From NCBI GenBank assembly GCA_964638895.1, contig CAZWYY010000056.1, positions 1 to 23,183 on the forward strand: a DNA stretch of 23,183 nt, given 5' to 3'. The stretch is from JAFGGG01 sp964638895. Its GTDB lineage: Bacteria; Spirochaetota; Spirochaetia; SZUA-6; RPPD01. Shown piece by piece: positions 22,948 to 23,183 of the stretch. Made by a program: the position numbers and the translations under genes. Positions within the stretch are counted from its first letter, which is position 1. Each line of letters opens with the position of its first letter. Under the pieces are notes generated by a model. The model was not told the DNA's origin. It was given only the letters and a program-made list of their open reading frames with translations, and did no database searches.

Positions 22948-23183
22948 ATGGGCAAAGGTGAAAAAAAATTCGGCATAATGCTATTATGGATAATCGGCTT
23001 TATAGTAATCTCCCCTGTATTTATAGTCAATGATTGTAATGGACCTGATATAAAAGTAGATGACTTGGCAGTCGATAGCGCTGTTAAATGCAACAACTAT
23101 TTTAGCGGAAATGTAATTATATCATGGTCGCCCCCACCGGGCAGTATTCCGGAGACATATGATATAGTAGAAGCAGAATACAT
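22948..23183 (+). CDS. Exported protein with Fn3-like start, cut by window end
   Basis: An open frame of 78 codons running off the window. ATG 22948 is preceded by GGGGAG at about six bases. A short basic N-terminus (MGKGEKKF) is followed by a hydrophobic segment (GIMLLWIIGFIVISPVFIV), which is a signal peptide or membrane anchor, and then NDCNGPD. From about residue 58 the text NVIISWSPPPGSIPETYDI has the strand and Trp pattern of a fibronectin type III domain. This suggests a cell-surface or secreted multidomain protein. Only the first part is visible, so family and function remain open. Confidence 0.7.
   Translation, partial: MGKGEKKFGIMLLWIIGFIVISPVFIVNDCNGPDIKVDDLAVDSAVKCNNYFSGNVIISWSPPPGSIPETYDIVEAEY

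Noticed and set aside
1..23183. CRISPR arrays, tRNA or rRNA genes, prophage or toxin-antitoxin modules
   Set aside because: No regularly spaced repeats, tRNA-like folds or rRNA signatures were seen on reading both strands, and no gene pair fits a toxin-antitoxin layout.

Overview
The window looks like a chromosomal segment of an uncultured, probably anaerobic and diderm bacterium. The 1447-residue BcrA/BadF-type activase is typical of anaerobic Clostridia, Deltaproteobacteria and Spirochaetes. There are also a sigma-54-type regulator, several predicted exported or lipid-anchored proteins with loose lipoboxes, and a surface-glycan gene block. A spirochaete-like lineage is my best guess, at low confidence; no rRNA, tRNA or phylum marker is present.

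Layout. (1) 160-2651 (+): an NtrC-like response regulator with no DNA-binding domain, then a membrane-anchored protein that looks like a degenerate Tiki/ChaN-type fold. (2) 2641-5074 (-): an aspartoacylase/succinylglutamate desuccinylase-like enzyme followed by an exported calcineurin-like phosphoesterase. (3) 5229-7356 (+): an M20 peptidase homologue that has lost the catalytic Glu-Glu pair, overlapping a glucosyl-3-phosphoglycerate synthase (GpgS) gene. (4) 7459-10227 (-): a five-gene run of a DUF4342 protein, a small lipoprotein, a PRPP synthetase, a small DUF2007-like protein and a LOG-family phosphoribohydrolase. LOG releases ribose 5-phosphate, which PRPP synthetase consumes. (5) 10466-14809 (+): the giant activase-like protein. 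(6) 14910-17406 (+): two tandem proteins related to ISNCY-type transposases; both appear to lack two of the three DDE residues. (7) 17407-22052: a strikingly AT-rich block with an extended SDR epimerase/dehydratase, a DPM1-like glycosyltransferase, a nucleotide-sugar dehydrogenase and, convergently, a GT-C membrane glycosyltransferase. Together these could make and transfer a hexuronate-containing surface sugar. (8) 22382-end (+): a lipoprotein with a structured leader, and the start of an exported Fn3-like protein cut by the window edge.

Two themes recur. Several genes (160, 1350, 14910, 17488 and perhaps 5229) have sigma-70-like promoters whose predicted start sites lie only 0-16 nt before the ATG, with no Shine-Dalgarno sequence, while others (8001, 8273, 10227, 22382) have good SDs. 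This points to mixed leaderless and leadered translation. Several proteins also keep a recognisable enzyme fold but lack key catalytic or effector parts: the regulator without HTH, the Tiki-like protein, the M20 homologue and the two transposase-like proteins. The best candidates for something undescribed are the paired transposase-derived proteins and the pseudo-M20/GpgS pair under a palindromic operator.
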